64,000 nucleotides of DNA from Lacisediminihabitans sp040549525 (lineage in GTDB: Bacteria > Actinomycetota > Actinomycetes > Actinomycetales > Microbacteriaceae): the NCBI RefSeq assembly GCF_040549525.1, contig NZ_JBEPTM010000003.1:248001-312000 (forward strand), in the 5' to 3' direction. Within the stretch, counting starts at the first letter, position 1, and every line of letters starts with the position of its first letter. The position numbers and the translations under genes were made by a program. The notes under the pieces were generated by a model. It ran no database searches. It saw nothing but the letters and a program-made list of their open reading frames with translations, and had not been told where the DNA came from. Shown here piece by piece: positions 24,338 through 32,967 of this stretch.

Positions 24338-25941
24338 ATCCGAAAGACGCCGTAGGAGACGTCGTCAAGGGGGGCGTGCGAGCACACCTCGAGGGCGAGG
24401 CCGACGACGGTGCGGGTGTCGGCCGGGTCGATGATGCCGTCGTCCCAGAGACGGGCCGTGGAGTAATAGGGGTTGCCCTGTCGTTCGTATTGCTCCGTGA
24501 TGGGGGCGCGGAAGGCCGCATCCTCCTCCTCGGTCCAGGTCGCCCCGCTCGATTCCGCCTGCTCGCGACGGATGGTGGCGAGCACAGAGGCCGCCTGCGG
24601 GCCGCCCATCACCGAGATGCGACTCGCCGGCCACATCCAGAGGAATCGCGGGGAGAAGGCGCGGCCGGCCATGGAGTAATTGCCCGCGCCGAATGATCCG
24701 CCGACCACCACCGTCAGTTTCGGAACCCGGGCGCACGCGACAGCGGTGACCATCTTCGCCCCGTGTTTGGCGATGCCCCCGGCCTCGTATTCGCGCCCGA
24801 CCATGAAGCCGGTGATGTTCTGAAGGAACAGCAGGGGGATCTTGCGTTGGTCGCACAGCTCGATGAAGTGCGCGCCCTTCTGGGCCGACTCGCTGAACAG
24901 CACCCCGTTGTTGGCGACGATGCCCACCGGATGGCCGTGGATGTGAGCGAATCCGGTGACGAGGGTCTCGCCGTAGTTCTTCTTGAACTCGTGGAATTCG
25001 CTGCCGTCGACGACTCTCGCAATGATCTCGCGCGCGTCGTAGGGCGACTGCAGGTTCGTCGGCACGACCCCATAGAGCTCGAGCGGGTCGACCGACGGTG
25101 GGAGTGGATCGCGCAGATCGTAGGGGCGGGGTGCGGCGGGCGGAAGGGTACCGACGATGTCCCGCACGATTTCGAGCGCATGCTGGTCGTTGTCGGCGAG
25201 ATGGTCCACCACGCCGGAGAGGCGGGCGTGGGTGTCTCCGCCGCCGAGGTCCTCCGCCGTGACGACCTCGCCGGTGGCCGCCCTCACGAGCGGAGGTCCG
25301 CCGAGGAAGATCGTGCCCTGGCTCCGCACGATCACGGTCTCGTCGCTCATCGCGGGCACATAGGCGCCGCCGGCGGTGCTCGAGCCGAGCACCGCGGCGA
25401 TCTGGGGGATGCCGCGGGACGACATCCGCGCCTGGTTATAGAAGATGCGGCCGAAGTCGTCGCGGTCGGGGAAGACTTCGTCCTGGCGAGGCAGGAAGGC
25501 GCCGCCGGAGTCGACGAGGTAGATGCAGGGAAGCCGGTTCTGCGCCGCGATCTCCTGGGCCCGGAGATGTTTCTTCACCGTGAGCGGGTAGTAGGTGCCG
25601 CCCTTCACCGTTGCGTCGTTGCAGACGATCATGCAGTGTCGACCGTTGACAAGGCCGATGCCGGTGACCATGCCGGCCGAGGGCGCTTCGTCGTCGTACA
25701 GTCCCCAGGCGGCGAGCGGTGCGATCTCGAGAAAGGGGCTTCCGGGGTCGAGGAGGTAGTCGATCCGATCCCGAGGCAGCAGCTTTCCGCGGCCGGTGTG
25801 GCGCTCGCGCGCCCGCTCGGATCCGCCACGGGATGCTTCGGCCAGCCTGGCCCGCAATTCCGCCGCCAGCGCGCCCTGGGCTGCCGCATTCGCCTGGAAC
25901 TCGGCACTCGCCGGTCGTGCAGTGCTGGACAGAGTCTCCAT
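24334..25941 (-). CDS. accD1: Acyl-CoA carboxylase beta subunit (carboxyltransferase), AccD1/MccB type
   Basis: A 535-residue carboxyltransferase with the two crotonase-like halves of the family. Key stretches are IYLVDSGGAFLPRQ and SSTAGGAYVPAMSDE in the N-half, and GIVANNGVLFSESAQKGAHFI, FLQNITGFMVG and GGSFGAGNYSMAGRAF in the C-half. These match methylcrotonyl-CoA-type rather than propionyl-CoA-type subunits. It is the first gene of the pair, its stop overlaps the alpha-subunit start, and its promoter carries twin GTTAGT-type palindromes. Confidence 0.92.
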   Translation of the reverse strand: METLSSTARPASAEFQANAAAQGALAAELRARLAEASRGGSERARERHTGRGKLLPRDRIDYLLDPGSPFLEIAPLAAWGLYDDEAPSAGMVTGIGLVNGRHCMIVCNDATVKGGTYYPLTVKKHLRAQEIAAQNRLPCIYLVDSGGAFLPRQDEVFPDRDDFGRIFYNQARMSSRGIPQIAAVLGSSTAGGAYVPAMSDETVIVRSQGTIFLGGPPLVRAATGEVVTAEDLGGGDTHARLSGVVDHLADNDQHALEIVRDIVGTLPPAAPRPYDLRDPLPPSVDPLELYGVVPTNLQSPYDAREIIARVVDGSEFHEFKKNYGETLVTGFAHIHGHPVGIVANNGVLFSESAQKGAHFIELCDQRKIPLLFLQNITGFMVGREYEAGGIAKHGAKMVTAVACARVPKLTVVVGGSFGAGNYSMAGRAFSPRFLWMWPASRISVMGGPQAASVLATIRREQAESSGATWTEEEDAAFRAPITEQYERQGNPYYSTARLWDDGIIDPADTRTVVGLALEVCSHAPLDDVSYGVFRM

Positions 25942-25957
25942 CGACCATTCCGTTTCA

Positions 25958-25997
25958 GTTAGCGGACGCTAATTGAAACAGGTTAGTGGCGACTAAC
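25958..25997. promoter_or_regulatory. Twin TetR-type operators in the carboxylase promoter
   Basis: Two palindromes upstream of the carboxyltransferase gene: GTTAGC-GGAC-GCTAAT at 25958-25973 and GTTAGT-GGCG-ACTAAC at 25982-25997, with starts exactly 24 bp apart. The same motif with the same pitch occurs in the TetR/acyl-CoA dehydrogenase promoter at 35453-35492. They lie 17-56 bp upstream of the start codon, over the expected promoter. No other feature is seen in the rest of the 25942-26096 spacer apart from the lipoprotein's ribosome-binding site. Confidence 0.8.
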
Positions 25998-26096
25998 TGG
26001 AAAGTCGAGCGCAGGGGTGTCGATGGTGGCAGAAGCGGACGAATTAGAATCGCGACGGGGGATCGGCCCCGCACAGCGACTGGGGAGGTCGACCGG

Positions 26097-26591
26097 ATGT
26101 CAGCCAGGGGCCGCCTACTGCTCGCCGCACCGGTGCTCGTGCTGGCCGCCGCCCTCGCGGGGTGCTCGTCCGCAGCGCCCGCGCCATCCGCCGTGGCGTC
26201 ATCGGCCACCGCGCCACCATCGGCCACCGCGAGCCCGGGCCGCTCGGCGGCGCCCGCACCGGCGCCGAGCTACCGGCCCGACGGCACCGCGCAGGCGAAC
26301 AAGGCCTGGTTCGATGCGGTCAACACGAAGCTCTTCGCGGCGAACGCCGGAGCGAACGGGCGGGCGATCATCGACTCGCTGGTCTCCGCGGGCTTCGACA
26401 AGGCAGCGATGCAGGTGACACCCGACAAGACGTCGATCAACGGGGGAGTCGACTCCATCCTCTTCTCGGTGAAGATCGGCGACTCCTGCCTGCTCGGCCA
26501 GCACGGCGGGGGCGGGTACAGCAGTGCGGTCGAAAAGGCACTGGGGAGCGGGCTCTGCCTCATCGGCAAGACCCGCACGATCGACTGGTAG
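26097..26591 (+). CDS. Lipoprotein, DUF6993-like
   Basis: A 164-residue exported lipoprotein. A GGGGAGGT ribosome-binding site fixes the ATG at 26097. Residues 1-22 are a signal peptide ending in the lipobox LAGC, followed by a Ser/Ala/Pro-rich linker of about 40 residues. The C-terminal 100-residue domain contains two further cysteines (GDSCLLG and SGLCLIG) that may form a disulfide, and ends KTRTIDW. It looks like the actinobacterial DUF6993 group, from memory. Function unknown. Confidence 0.82.
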   Translation: MSARGRLLLAAPVLVLAAALAGCSSAAPAPSAVASSATAPPSATASPGRSAAPAPAPSYRPDGTAQANKAWFDAVNTKLFAANAGANGRAIIDSLVSAGFDKAAMQVTPDKTSINGGVDSILFSVKIGDSCLLGQHGGGGYSSAVEKALGSGLCLIGKTRTIDW

Positions 26592-26947
26592 CGAGCCGGC
26601 CCGCAGCCGTCTGGTGGTCGCGAGTTGCGCGGTCGCGGAGGCGCGTTCGGAGTCTCCGGGCGGAGATCCCCGCGACACGCCGTCTGCAGGGCGTCGCGCC
26701 CGGCGTGTCGTCGCATGATCCGCTGTCGGCCACGCCCGGGCGGACCCGCGGACCCGCGGACCCGCGGCTCCCGGCATCGAATGGCGGTGTTCGAAAGGCT
26801 GTCCTGACCCGCGAACGTGATCGGTGGGACACACCCGATCGGCCGGCAGCGCGGCACGAAACATCCGGCCCAAAACGGGCGGGCCGAGCTGAGCGGATGA
26901 TTCTCGGGCGGTTCGGGTGGCGCAGGACAGCCACCTAAACTTGGCGC
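26592..26947. other. 356-bp spacer with short repeats
   Basis: No gene is supported. It holds three tandem copies of GGACCCGC (26742-26765). It also holds a segment, 26660-26686, closely similar to 10083-10110 in another spacer (GCGGAGATCCC...CGCGACACGCCG), with an inverted CGGCGTGTCG copy shortly after. The right end should carry the ettA promoter. Long antisense open frames here are shadows. Confidence 0.5.
26742..26765. repeat. 8-bp tandem repeat, three copies
   Basis: GGACCCGC is repeated three times exactly, followed by GGCTCC. It is inside the spacer between the lipoprotein gene and ettA. Probably a slippage product; no function seen. Confidence 0.7.
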
Positions 26948-28630
26948 ATGGCCGAATTCATTTACTCGATGGTCCGCGCCCGCAAAGCGGTTGGCGACAA
27001 GCTCATCCTCGACGATGTCACGATGTCGTTCTTCCCCGGCGCCAAGATCGGCGTCGTCGGGCCGAACGGTGCGGGCAAGTCGACGATCCTCAAGATCATG
27101 GCGGGCCTCGATACCCCGTCCAACGGTGAAGCGCGACTGAGCCCCGGCTACAGCGTGGGCATCCTGATGCAGGAGCCGGAGCTCGACGAAACGAAGACCG
27201 TGCTCGAGAACGTGCAGGAGGGGGTCGGCGAGATCAAGGCGAAGGTCGACCGCTTCAACGAGGTCTCGGCCGCCATGGCGGACCCGGATGCCGACTTCGA
27301 CTCGCTGCTCGCCGAGATGGGCGTTCTGCAGGAGGCCATCGATGCCGCCGACGCGTGGGACCTCGACTCCCAGCTCGAGCAGGCGATGGATGCCTTGCGC
27401 ACACCTCCCGGGGATGCCACCGTCGCGAACCTGTCCGGTGGTGAGAAGCGCCGCGTCGCGCTCACCAAGCTGCTGCTGCAGAAGCCGGACCTGTTGCTTC
27501 TCGACGAGCCCACCAACCACCTCGATGCCGAGAGCGTCTTGTGGCTCGAGCAGCACCTCGCCCAGTACCACGGCGCCGTCCTCGCCGTCACTCACGACCG
27601 GTACTTCCTCGACCACGTGGCCGAATGGATCGCCGAGGTCGACCGCGGCCACCTCTACCCCTACGAGGGCAACTACTCGACCTATCTCGAGAAGAAGGGT
27701 GCTCGCCTCGAAGTGCAGGGCAAGAAGGACGCCAAGCTCGCGAAGCGCCTGTCGAGCGAGCTTGAGTGGGTGCGCAGCAACGCCAAGGGCCGTCAGGTCA
27801 AGTCGAAGGCACGCCTGGCACGCTACGAAGAGATGGCGAGTGAGGCCGAGAAGACCCGCAAGCTCGATTTCGAAGAGCTGGTCATCCCGATCGGCCCGCG
27901 TCTCGGCGCCCAAGTGATCGACGCGAAGCGACTCGAGAAGGGCTTTGACGGCCGGGTGCTCATCGACGGCCTGAGCTTCACCCTTCCCCGCAACGGTATC
28001 GTCGGCGTCATCGGCCCGAATGGGGTGGGAAAGACCACGCTGTTCAAGACCATCACCGGGCTCGAGTCCCTCGACGGCGGTGACCTGAAGATCGGCGACA
28101 CCGTCGACATCTCCTACGTCGACCAGGATCGCGGCGGCATCGACCCGACGAAGACGCTGTGGGAGGTCGTGTCCGACGGGCAGGACTACATCCAGGTGGG
28201 CAAGACCGAGATCCCGAGCCGCGGCTACGTCTCGCAGTTCGGCTTCAAGGGCCCCGACCAGCAGAAGAAGGCCGGTGTGCTCTCCGGTGGAGAGCGCAAC
28301 CGCCTCAACCTCGCCCTCACGCTCAAGCAGGGCGGCAACCTGCTGCTGCTCGACGAGCCGACGAACGACCTGGACGTCGAGACACTGGGCAGCCTCGAGA
28401 ACGCGCTGCTCGAGTTTCCCGGCTGCGCCGTGGTCATCACTCACGATCGGTGGTTCCTCGACCGCATCGCGACCCACATCCTCGCCTACGAGGGTACGGA
28501 AGAGAATCCGGGCAACTGGCACTGGTTCGAGGGCAACTTCGAATCCTACGAAGAGAACAAGATCGCGCGACTCGGACCGGATGCGGCGAAGCCGAACCGC
28601 TCCGCGTACCGCAAACTCACCCGGGACTGA
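26948..28630 (+). CDS. ettA: Energy-dependent translational throttle protein EttA (ABC-F)
   Basis: A 560-residue ABC-F protein that binds the ribosomal E-site and gates translation by energy status. Two ATPase domains without membrane parts are seen. The first has Walker A GPNGAGKST (residues 38-46), LSGGEKRR and DEPTNHLDA. The second has GPNGVGKTT, LSGGERNR and DEPTNDLDV. Between them is the arm and linker with KGRQVKSKARLARYEEM. Full length and the arm match EttA rather than antibiotic-resistance ABC-F types. A thioesterase gene follows 5 bp later. Confidence 0.95.
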   Translation: MAEFIYSMVRARKAVGDKLILDDVTMSFFPGAKIGVVGPNGAGKSTILKIMAGLDTPSNGEARLSPGYSVGILMQEPELDETKTVLENVQEGVGEIKAKVDRFNEVSAAMADPDADFDSLLAEMGVLQEAIDAADAWDLDSQLEQAMDALRTPPGDATVANLSGGEKRRVALTKLLLQKPDLLLLDEPTNHLDAESVLWLEQHLAQYHGAVLAVTHDRYFLDHVAEWIAEVDRGHLYPYEGNYSTYLEKKGARLEVQGKKDAKLAKRLSSELEWVRSNAKGRQVKSKARLARYEEMASEAEKTRKLDFEELVIPIGPRLGAQVIDAKRLEKGFDGRVLIDGLSFTLPRNGIVGVIGPNGVGKTTLFKTITGLESLDGGDLKIGDTVDISYVDQDRGGIDPTKTLWEVVSDGQDYIQVGKTEIPSRGYVSQFGFKGPDQQKKAGVLSGGERNRLNLALTLKQGGNLLLLDEPTNDLDVETLGSLENALLEFPGCAVVITHDRWFLDRIATHILAYEGTEENPGNWHWFEGNFESYEENKIARLGPDAAKPNRSAYRKLTRD

Positions 28631-28635
28631 CGCCC

Positions 28636-29115
28636 GTGACGCGGCTGCACATCCCGACGGTGCTGCGCTGGGGCGACCTCGACGCGTACGGGCACGTGAA
28701 CAACGTCGAGATCCTGCGGCTGCTCGAAGAGGCACGCGTTCAGGCACTGTGGATGCCCGATGACGAGGCGGAGCGCCCGGGCACGCCGCCGAGCGCGGTG
28801 CTGGATGCCCGGCTCGGGTCGCCGACGCTGAGCATCATCGCGCGCACCGAGATCGAGTATCTCGCGACCATCGACTACCGTCGCAGCCCCCTCGACATCC
28901 AGGTCTGGATCGGACGTCTCGGCGGGGCGGATATCGACGTCTGCTACGAGGTCCGGTCGCCGATCGGCGCCGAACCCGCCGAACTGTATGCCCGGGCCAC
29001 CACCCGGGTGGTGCTGTGCGACTCGCAGACGATGAGCCCACGACGACTCTCCGCCGAGGAACGAGCGGCCTGGAAGCCCTACGTCGAGGACCCTCTGGTC
29101 TTCAGCAGACGCTGA
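28636..29115 (+). CDS. Acyl-CoA thioesterase, 4-hydroxybenzoyl-CoA thioesterase fold
   Basis: A 159-residue hot-dog thioesterase. The signature LRWGDLDAYGHVNNVEILRLLEEAR (residues 10-34) contains the catalytic Asp and the HVNN motif. The GTG start is 5 bp after the ettA stop, so the two are an operon. The ettA-thioesterase pairing is also seen in mycobacteria (Rv2477c-Rv2475c, by my recollection). The acyl substrate is not known. Confidence 0.88.
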   Translation: MTRLHIPTVLRWGDLDAYGHVNNVEILRLLEEARVQALWMPDDEAERPGTPPSAVLDARLGSPTLSIIARTEIEYLATIDYRRSPLDIQVWIGRLGGADIDVCYEVRSPIGAEPAELYARATTRVVLCDSQTMSPRRLSAEERAAWKPYVEDPLVFSRR

Positions 29116-29135
29116 GGTCTGCGGCGGATAGCGCG

Positions 29136-29642
29136 CTATTTCGGGTTCTGGGTGAACGAACCCGTCCAGATCGCCCGCACGCCGGACTCGCCGATCTGCA
29201 CCACCGTGACCACCGAGCCGACGGCGAGCACGACGACGATGACCGCGAGTGCGACGGTGATGACGAGTCGCGCGGTCTTGCCGGGGACCCGGGCGGCGAA
29301 CTTCGCATCCGGTGCCGTGACGAAGCGGAACCAGAACCACTGGATCGCGGCGAAGAGGAAGGTCGCGGCGGCCCACGGAAGCAGGGTCTTGCCGATCGCC
29401 GCATGGGCCGCGACGAGATCGGTTCGCCCCACTCGAGCCTGCAGCCACTCACCGGCTTCCGTGGTGATCGGCACGGAGATCAACGCCGCGAGAGCGATGA
29501 TCGGCGTCACGACACCGAGCCGGCGGCGGGCGGCGGGCCAGAATGCGGTCAGGACCGTGCAGAGGGCCGCAAGGGGCACCACGATGACCACGAAGTGCAC
29601 GAGCAGCACATGGACGGGCAGCCCGTTGAATTCGAAGTCCAT
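29136..29642 (-). CDS. DUF2231 four-helix membrane protein
   Basis: A 168-residue membrane protein with four hydrophobic helices. The first contains GLPVHVLLVHFVVIVVPLAAL, whose histidines could be haem ligands as proposed for DUF2231 proteins; another His lies in VAAHAAIGK. Its ATG overlaps by 1 bp the stop of an upstream Rieske lipoprotein gene, so the pair probably forms a small membrane redox module. The partner relation is inference from the overlap. Confidence 0.85.
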   Translation of the reverse strand: MDFEFNGLPVHVLLVHFVVIVVPLAALCTVLTAFWPAARRRLGVVTPIIALAALISVPITTEAGEWLQARVGRTDLVAAHAAIGKTLLPWAAATFLFAAIQWFWFRFVTAPDAKFAARVPGKTARLVITVALAVIVVVLAVGSVVTVVQIGESGVRAIWTGSFTQNPK

Positions 29643-30094
29643 CAGGCGGTGACCACCGAATCCCCGGAGACCGTGACCGAGACCGGGGTGAGGCCGGTCT
29701 GCGCGGGACCGTTGAGCACGGCACCGGTCTCCGCGTTGAACTGGGACCCGTGGCAGGGGCAGTCGAACTCCTTCGCCGCAGCACCCACCGTGCAGCCCTG
29801 ATGAGGACAGATCGCGCTGAAGCACTTCACGGTGCCCGCGGTGGGCTGGGAGAGAAGCACCGGCGCATCCCCGATCGTGGCCGATTTCGTGCCGCCGACG
29901 GGGATGTCGGCCACCTTCGCCACCTCGGTGCCGGCAGCGACCTGGGGCGCCTGGGGTGCGGAACCGGGACCGCCGGCGGTTCCGCCGGGGGCGGGAGAAC
30001 TGCAGGCCGCAAGTGCGAGAGCGCCCGCTCCGACGACGGTGGCGCTGCCCGCGCTGATCAGGGCGCGACGGGTGAGAGACGGTGATGCAGTCAT
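29642..30094 (-). CDS. Tat-exported Rieske [2Fe-2S] lipoprotein
   Basis: A 150-residue exported iron-sulfur protein. The N-terminus has a twin-arginine signal (LTRRALISAG) and a lipobox LAAC near residue 33, then a Gly/Pro/Ala linker. The Rieske centre is complete: CPHQGC and CPCHGS, near residues 93 and 110, giving two Cys and two His ligands. GGAGGAAT before the ATG fixes the start, so the longer frame upstream is not used. Cotranscribed with the DUF2231 gene. The acceptor or donor is unknown. Confidence 0.9.
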   Translation of the reverse strand: MTASPSLTRRALISAGSATVVGAGALALAACSSPAPGGTAGGPGSAPQAPQVAAGTEVAKVADIPVGGTKSATIGDAPVLLSQPTAGTVKCFSAICPHQGCTVGAAAKEFDCPCHGSQFNAETGAVLNGPAQTGLTPVSVTVSGDSVVTA

Positions 30095-30328
30095 GGGCTG
30101 ATTCCTCCGGGGGATGAGTGGAGAGCGACGAGAAAAGCCTCCCACCTGAACGCTCGGGCGCGAGCGCGATTCGGGTCGATTCGGCTGGGAATGAACCGAG
30201 AGGGCGCAGACTTCGGTGTGAGCGGCATGACTGCGCCGACCGCCCGCCGAATGCGCGCACGCTGCTCGCGGGCGGGCCGCGACGCCGCCAGCGACATCCG
30301 GCTCAGGTCGGGAAGGCATACTGGCAAC

Positions 30329-30847
30329 ATGACCGATGCGGATGGGATCAGCCCCGGCCTGAAGGAGATGCTCGCGGCGACGATCGCCAGGCTCGAGGGC
30401 ATGGCCATCGGCGACGAGGCGATCGCCACCCTGCGTCCGGCACGTCGCATCGGCTTCATCCCGCGGCCGGCCGTGATGGATGGCGTGGGGCGCGCCTGGC
30501 GGCTCGGCGTGCTGCTCCTCGACCGGGACTGCCGGCTGTTCGCCGTCGGGGGAATCACCCGCGCCATCGAACTGACCCACGAGACCGTGTATATGAACGC
30601 CGAAGCGCTGCATCGCCGGGAGCTTCGGGTCGCCGCAACCCGCGGTGGTTTCGCGCTCGGCGACACCGTGAACTTCGACGTGACGGAGATCGCCCTGGAT
30701 GCCGCGAGCCTGCGGGCCGAGTCCGGACCGCTGTCGCTGCGCGGTGACACCGTCATGGTGCGGTGGGTGGCAGGCGAAGGCGACCAGGGCCTTGCGAACC
30801 TCGAGTCCTATCTCGCGGAACGCACGAGCATCCTCGCCGGGGACTGA
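30329..30847 (+). CDS. Conserved hypothetical protein (172 aa)
   Basis: A 172-residue soluble protein. The ATG at 30329 is chosen because conserved-looking sequence begins there; the frame upstream is open but rich in Arg and unlikely. It contains RRIGFIPRPAVMDGVGRAWRLGVLL (region 35-60) and a C-terminal all-beta part with SLRGDTVMVRWV. No domain recognised. Divergent from the Rieske gene and convergent with tesB (6-bp gap). Confidence 0.75.
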   Translation: MTDADGISPGLKEMLAATIARLEGMAIGDEAIATLRPARRIGFIPRPAVMDGVGRAWRLGVLLLDRDCRLFAVGGITRAIELTHETVYMNAEALHRRELRVAATRGGFALGDTVNFDVTEIALDAASLRAESGPLSLRGDTVMVRWVAGEGDQGLANLESYLAERTSILAGD

Positions 30848-30853
30848 GAGGCC

Positions 30854-31726
30854 TCAGTCCCGTCGCGGCACCCGCACCATGCCTTCCTGGGCGACGCTCG
30901 CGAGAAGTGCGCCGTCGCGGCTGAAGATGCGCCCGAGCGAGAGTCCGCGACCGCCGGTGGCGTTGGGGGACTCCTGCACGTAGAGCATCCACTCGTCCAC
31001 CCGTCCGAAGCGGTGGAACCACATCGCGTGGTCGAGACTGGCCGCCTTCAGACCGGGAGTCGACCAGGCGACTCCGTGACGACGGAAGATGGGTTCGAGG
31101 ATCGAATAGTCGCTCGCGTAGGCGAGAGCGGCGCGATGGAGGTCGGGGTCATCCGGTAGTCGGCCGGTGGCCTTCAGCCACACGGCCTGGTGGGCCACAT
31201 GGGGACCGTCGACGGTGAGGAATACGGGGGAGGGCACGTGGCGCATGTCGAACGGGCGGCCCTCGGCCCACTGCTTGGCGATCGGATGGTCCACGGCCCC
31301 GAGCACCTCGGCCGCGGTCGGCAGGTCCTCCGGCTGCGGCAGGTCTGTCGGCATCTCGACCTGATGTTCGAGGCCGTCATCGGAATCCTGGAACGACGCG
31401 ATCATCGAGAGGATCGGCAGCCCGCCCTGGTAGGCCTGAGTGCGTCGCGTCGAGAACGATCGACCGTCGTGGATGCGGTCGACCGAGAAGGTGATGGGCA
31501 GCTCGACGTTGCCCGGCCGAAGGAAGTAGCCGTGAAGCGAGTGCACGGTGCGCCCCTCAGCGAGGGTGCGCTGTGCGGCCACCAGCGACTGGGCGAGCAC
31601 CTGACCGCCGAAGACGCGGCCGAGGGCCGACCACTGGCTCTTGCCGATAAAGATGTCTTCACTCGTGCGCGCGCGGGTATCGGTGAGATCGAGCGCCGAG
31701 AGCAGGTCGACGAGTGGGTCGGTCAT
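30854..31726 (-). CDS. tesB: Acyl-CoA thioesterase II
   Basis: A 290-residue double hot-dog thioesterase that hydrolyses medium- and long-chain acyl-CoAs. The N-domain starts with SQWSALGRVFGGQVLAQSLVAAQRT (residues 30-54) and has HSLHGYFLRPG. The C-domain carries HRAALAYASDYSILE and SLDHAMWFHR with catalytic-type Asp/Thr/Gln positions of TesB. Complete length for the family. Divergent from the next hypothetical gene across 69 bp. Confidence 0.93.
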   Translation of the reverse strand: MTDPLVDLLSALDLTDTRARTSEDIFIGKSQWSALGRVFGGQVLAQSLVAAQRTLAEGRTVHSLHGYFLRPGNVELPITFSVDRIHDGRSFSTRRTQAYQGGLPILSMIASFQDSDDGLEHQVEMPTDLPQPEDLPTAAEVLGAVDHPIAKQWAEGRPFDMRHVPSPVFLTVDGPHVAHQAVWLKATGRLPDDPDLHRAALAYASDYSILEPIFRRHGVAWSTPGLKAASLDHAMWFHRFGRVDEWMLYVQESPNATGGRGLSLGRIFSRDGALLASVAQEGMVRVPRRD

Positions 31727-31795
31727 GGTCTTCTCCCGTGGTCCGGCGGTGACGGGGCAGCGAGATCCCCGGCGCTCCTATAGTTTAGAGAGCAG

Positions 31796-32488
31796 ATGAG
31801 CCACACATTTTCCCTCGTTGACTCCCTCTCCCTCGGCGACCTGCAGGTATTCCTCAGTCGTGCCCAGCGCGTGGAGGATGGTTCGGTGCGCCTGATTGCG
31901 GGGCAGGGCGTGCTCGCGGTCTATGTCGCGATACTCGTGCCGGCCGGGCTGCTCGACGAGAGCCCGACGGTGCTCGGACTGCGCACCTTCGCCCTGAGCG
32001 CGCCGGATGACGCGGCGCCGGACTCCTTCGACGCGGTGGTGCCGGTGCGGTCGCTGCTCGAACGACTCAATCGGCTTCAGGGAGAGATCGTCGATCCGAC
32101 CGCTCCCGTCACCATGAACCTGCCCATGCAGGTGAATACCGTCACCTGGGCCGCGATCTCGCCGCCCCGGGGCGGGTGGAAAGCCCTCGAGTCGGTGGAG
32201 GCATCCGTGCTCGAGGCCGTTGCGAAATCGGGCATCGACGAGGTCGCCGCCGCGATTCCGACCGGCACCGGCGAGCAGATCGTGCAGCGGGTGCGCTCAG
32301 AGGTCTGGGGTCACCCGATCCCCGGATTCGAATACGTCCCGGCCGGAGCGGCATTCGCCGGGCTCTCCCTCGGCTTCCTCGGCGGGTCGGCCCCCGTGAA
32401 GATCTACGAGACCGGTCCCTGGACCCGACTCACCTCCGACCGTGGTCACGTGCTGGTCAAGCGCCGCGCCTGGAGCCTGCAGCGCTGA
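31796..32488 (+). CDS. Conserved hypothetical protein (230 aa)
   Basis: A 230-residue protein without signal peptide or membrane helix. It has an N-terminal helix-rich part (SLGDLQVFLSRAQRVEDGSVRLIAG) and a C-terminal part with PAGAAFAGLSLGFLG and GPWTRLTSDRGHVLVKRR. It appears to be a lineage-restricted actinobacterial protein and I do not recognise a functional domain. Located between tesB and a deazaflavin oxidoreductase gene. Confidence 0.8.
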   Translation: MSHTFSLVDSLSLGDLQVFLSRAQRVEDGSVRLIAGQGVLAVYVAILVPAGLLDESPTVLGLRTFALSAPDDAAPDSFDAVVPVRSLLERLNRLQGEIVDPTAPVTMNLPMQVNTVTWAAISPPRGGWKALESVEASVLEAVAKSGIDEVAAAIPTGTGEQIVQRVRSEVWGHPIPGFEYVPAGAAFAGLSLGFLGGSAPVKIYETGPWTRLTSDRGHVLVKRRAWSLQR

Positions 32489-32530
32489 TCGCCCGACGCG
32501 CCCGGAGTGACACGCGCGGACTAGACCCGC

Positions 32531-32950
32531 TCAGCCCGCTCGAGTGAGGGCGACGATCGGGATGATCCGATCCGTCTTCAGTTGGTATTCGGCGAAACCG
32601 GGGTTCGTGCTGCTGAACTTCGCGTAGAGGCGTTCGCGCAGTTCTCCCGTGACCTGCTCCGCTGTGGCGGTGTAGCTCTCGATCCCGTCGTCGGTCGCCG
32701 CCTCCACAGAGACCGTCGGATGTGCGACGAGGTTGTGGAACCAGGCCGGATTGGTCGGGGAGCCCGCCTTTGACGCGATCACGTATCTCGTGTCGCCCTC
32801 GGCGAAATACATCATGGGGGCGACGCGGCGTGTGCCGGACTTCGCGCCCGTCGTCGTGAGCAGCAGCAGGTGCGCTCCGGCGAATGGCCCGCCGACGACT
32901 CCGTCGTTGGCGTGGAACTCGGCGATGATCCGGTCGTTGAAATCAGTCAT
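32531..32950 (-). CDS. Deazaflavin (F420)-dependent nitroreductase-family protein
   Basis: A 139-residue split-beta-barrel protein of the Ddn-like family, which uses F420H2 to reduce quinones or nitro compounds. Recognisable segments are LLLLTTTGAKSGTRRVAPMMYF (with the F420-binding GxKSGxxR loop), AGSPTNPAWFHNLVAHPTV and a C-terminal FAEYQLKTDRIIPIVAL. The ATG 32950 is used rather than the longer antiframe extension. Lies 17 bp downstream of the FAD-dehydrogenase gene. Confidence 0.88.
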   Translation of the reverse strand: MTDFNDRIIAEFHANDGVVGGPFAGAHLLLLTTTGAKSGTRRVAPMMYFAEGDTRYVIASKAGSPTNPAWFHNLVAHPTVSVEAATDDGIESYTATAEQVTGELRERLYAKFSSTNPGFAEYQLKTDRIIPIVALTRAG

Positions 32951-32967
32951 GCTGCCATTGTGCCCGC

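Noticed and set aside
24763..25962. 399-codon plus-strand frame opposite the carboxyltransferase gene
   Set aside because: Antisense shadow of a complete, motif-rich gene; no ribosome-binding site or domain.
26270..28747. 825-codon minus-strand frame opposite ettA
   Set aside because: Covers the lipoprotein end, spacer and ettA in antisense; ettA motifs are complete on the plus strand.
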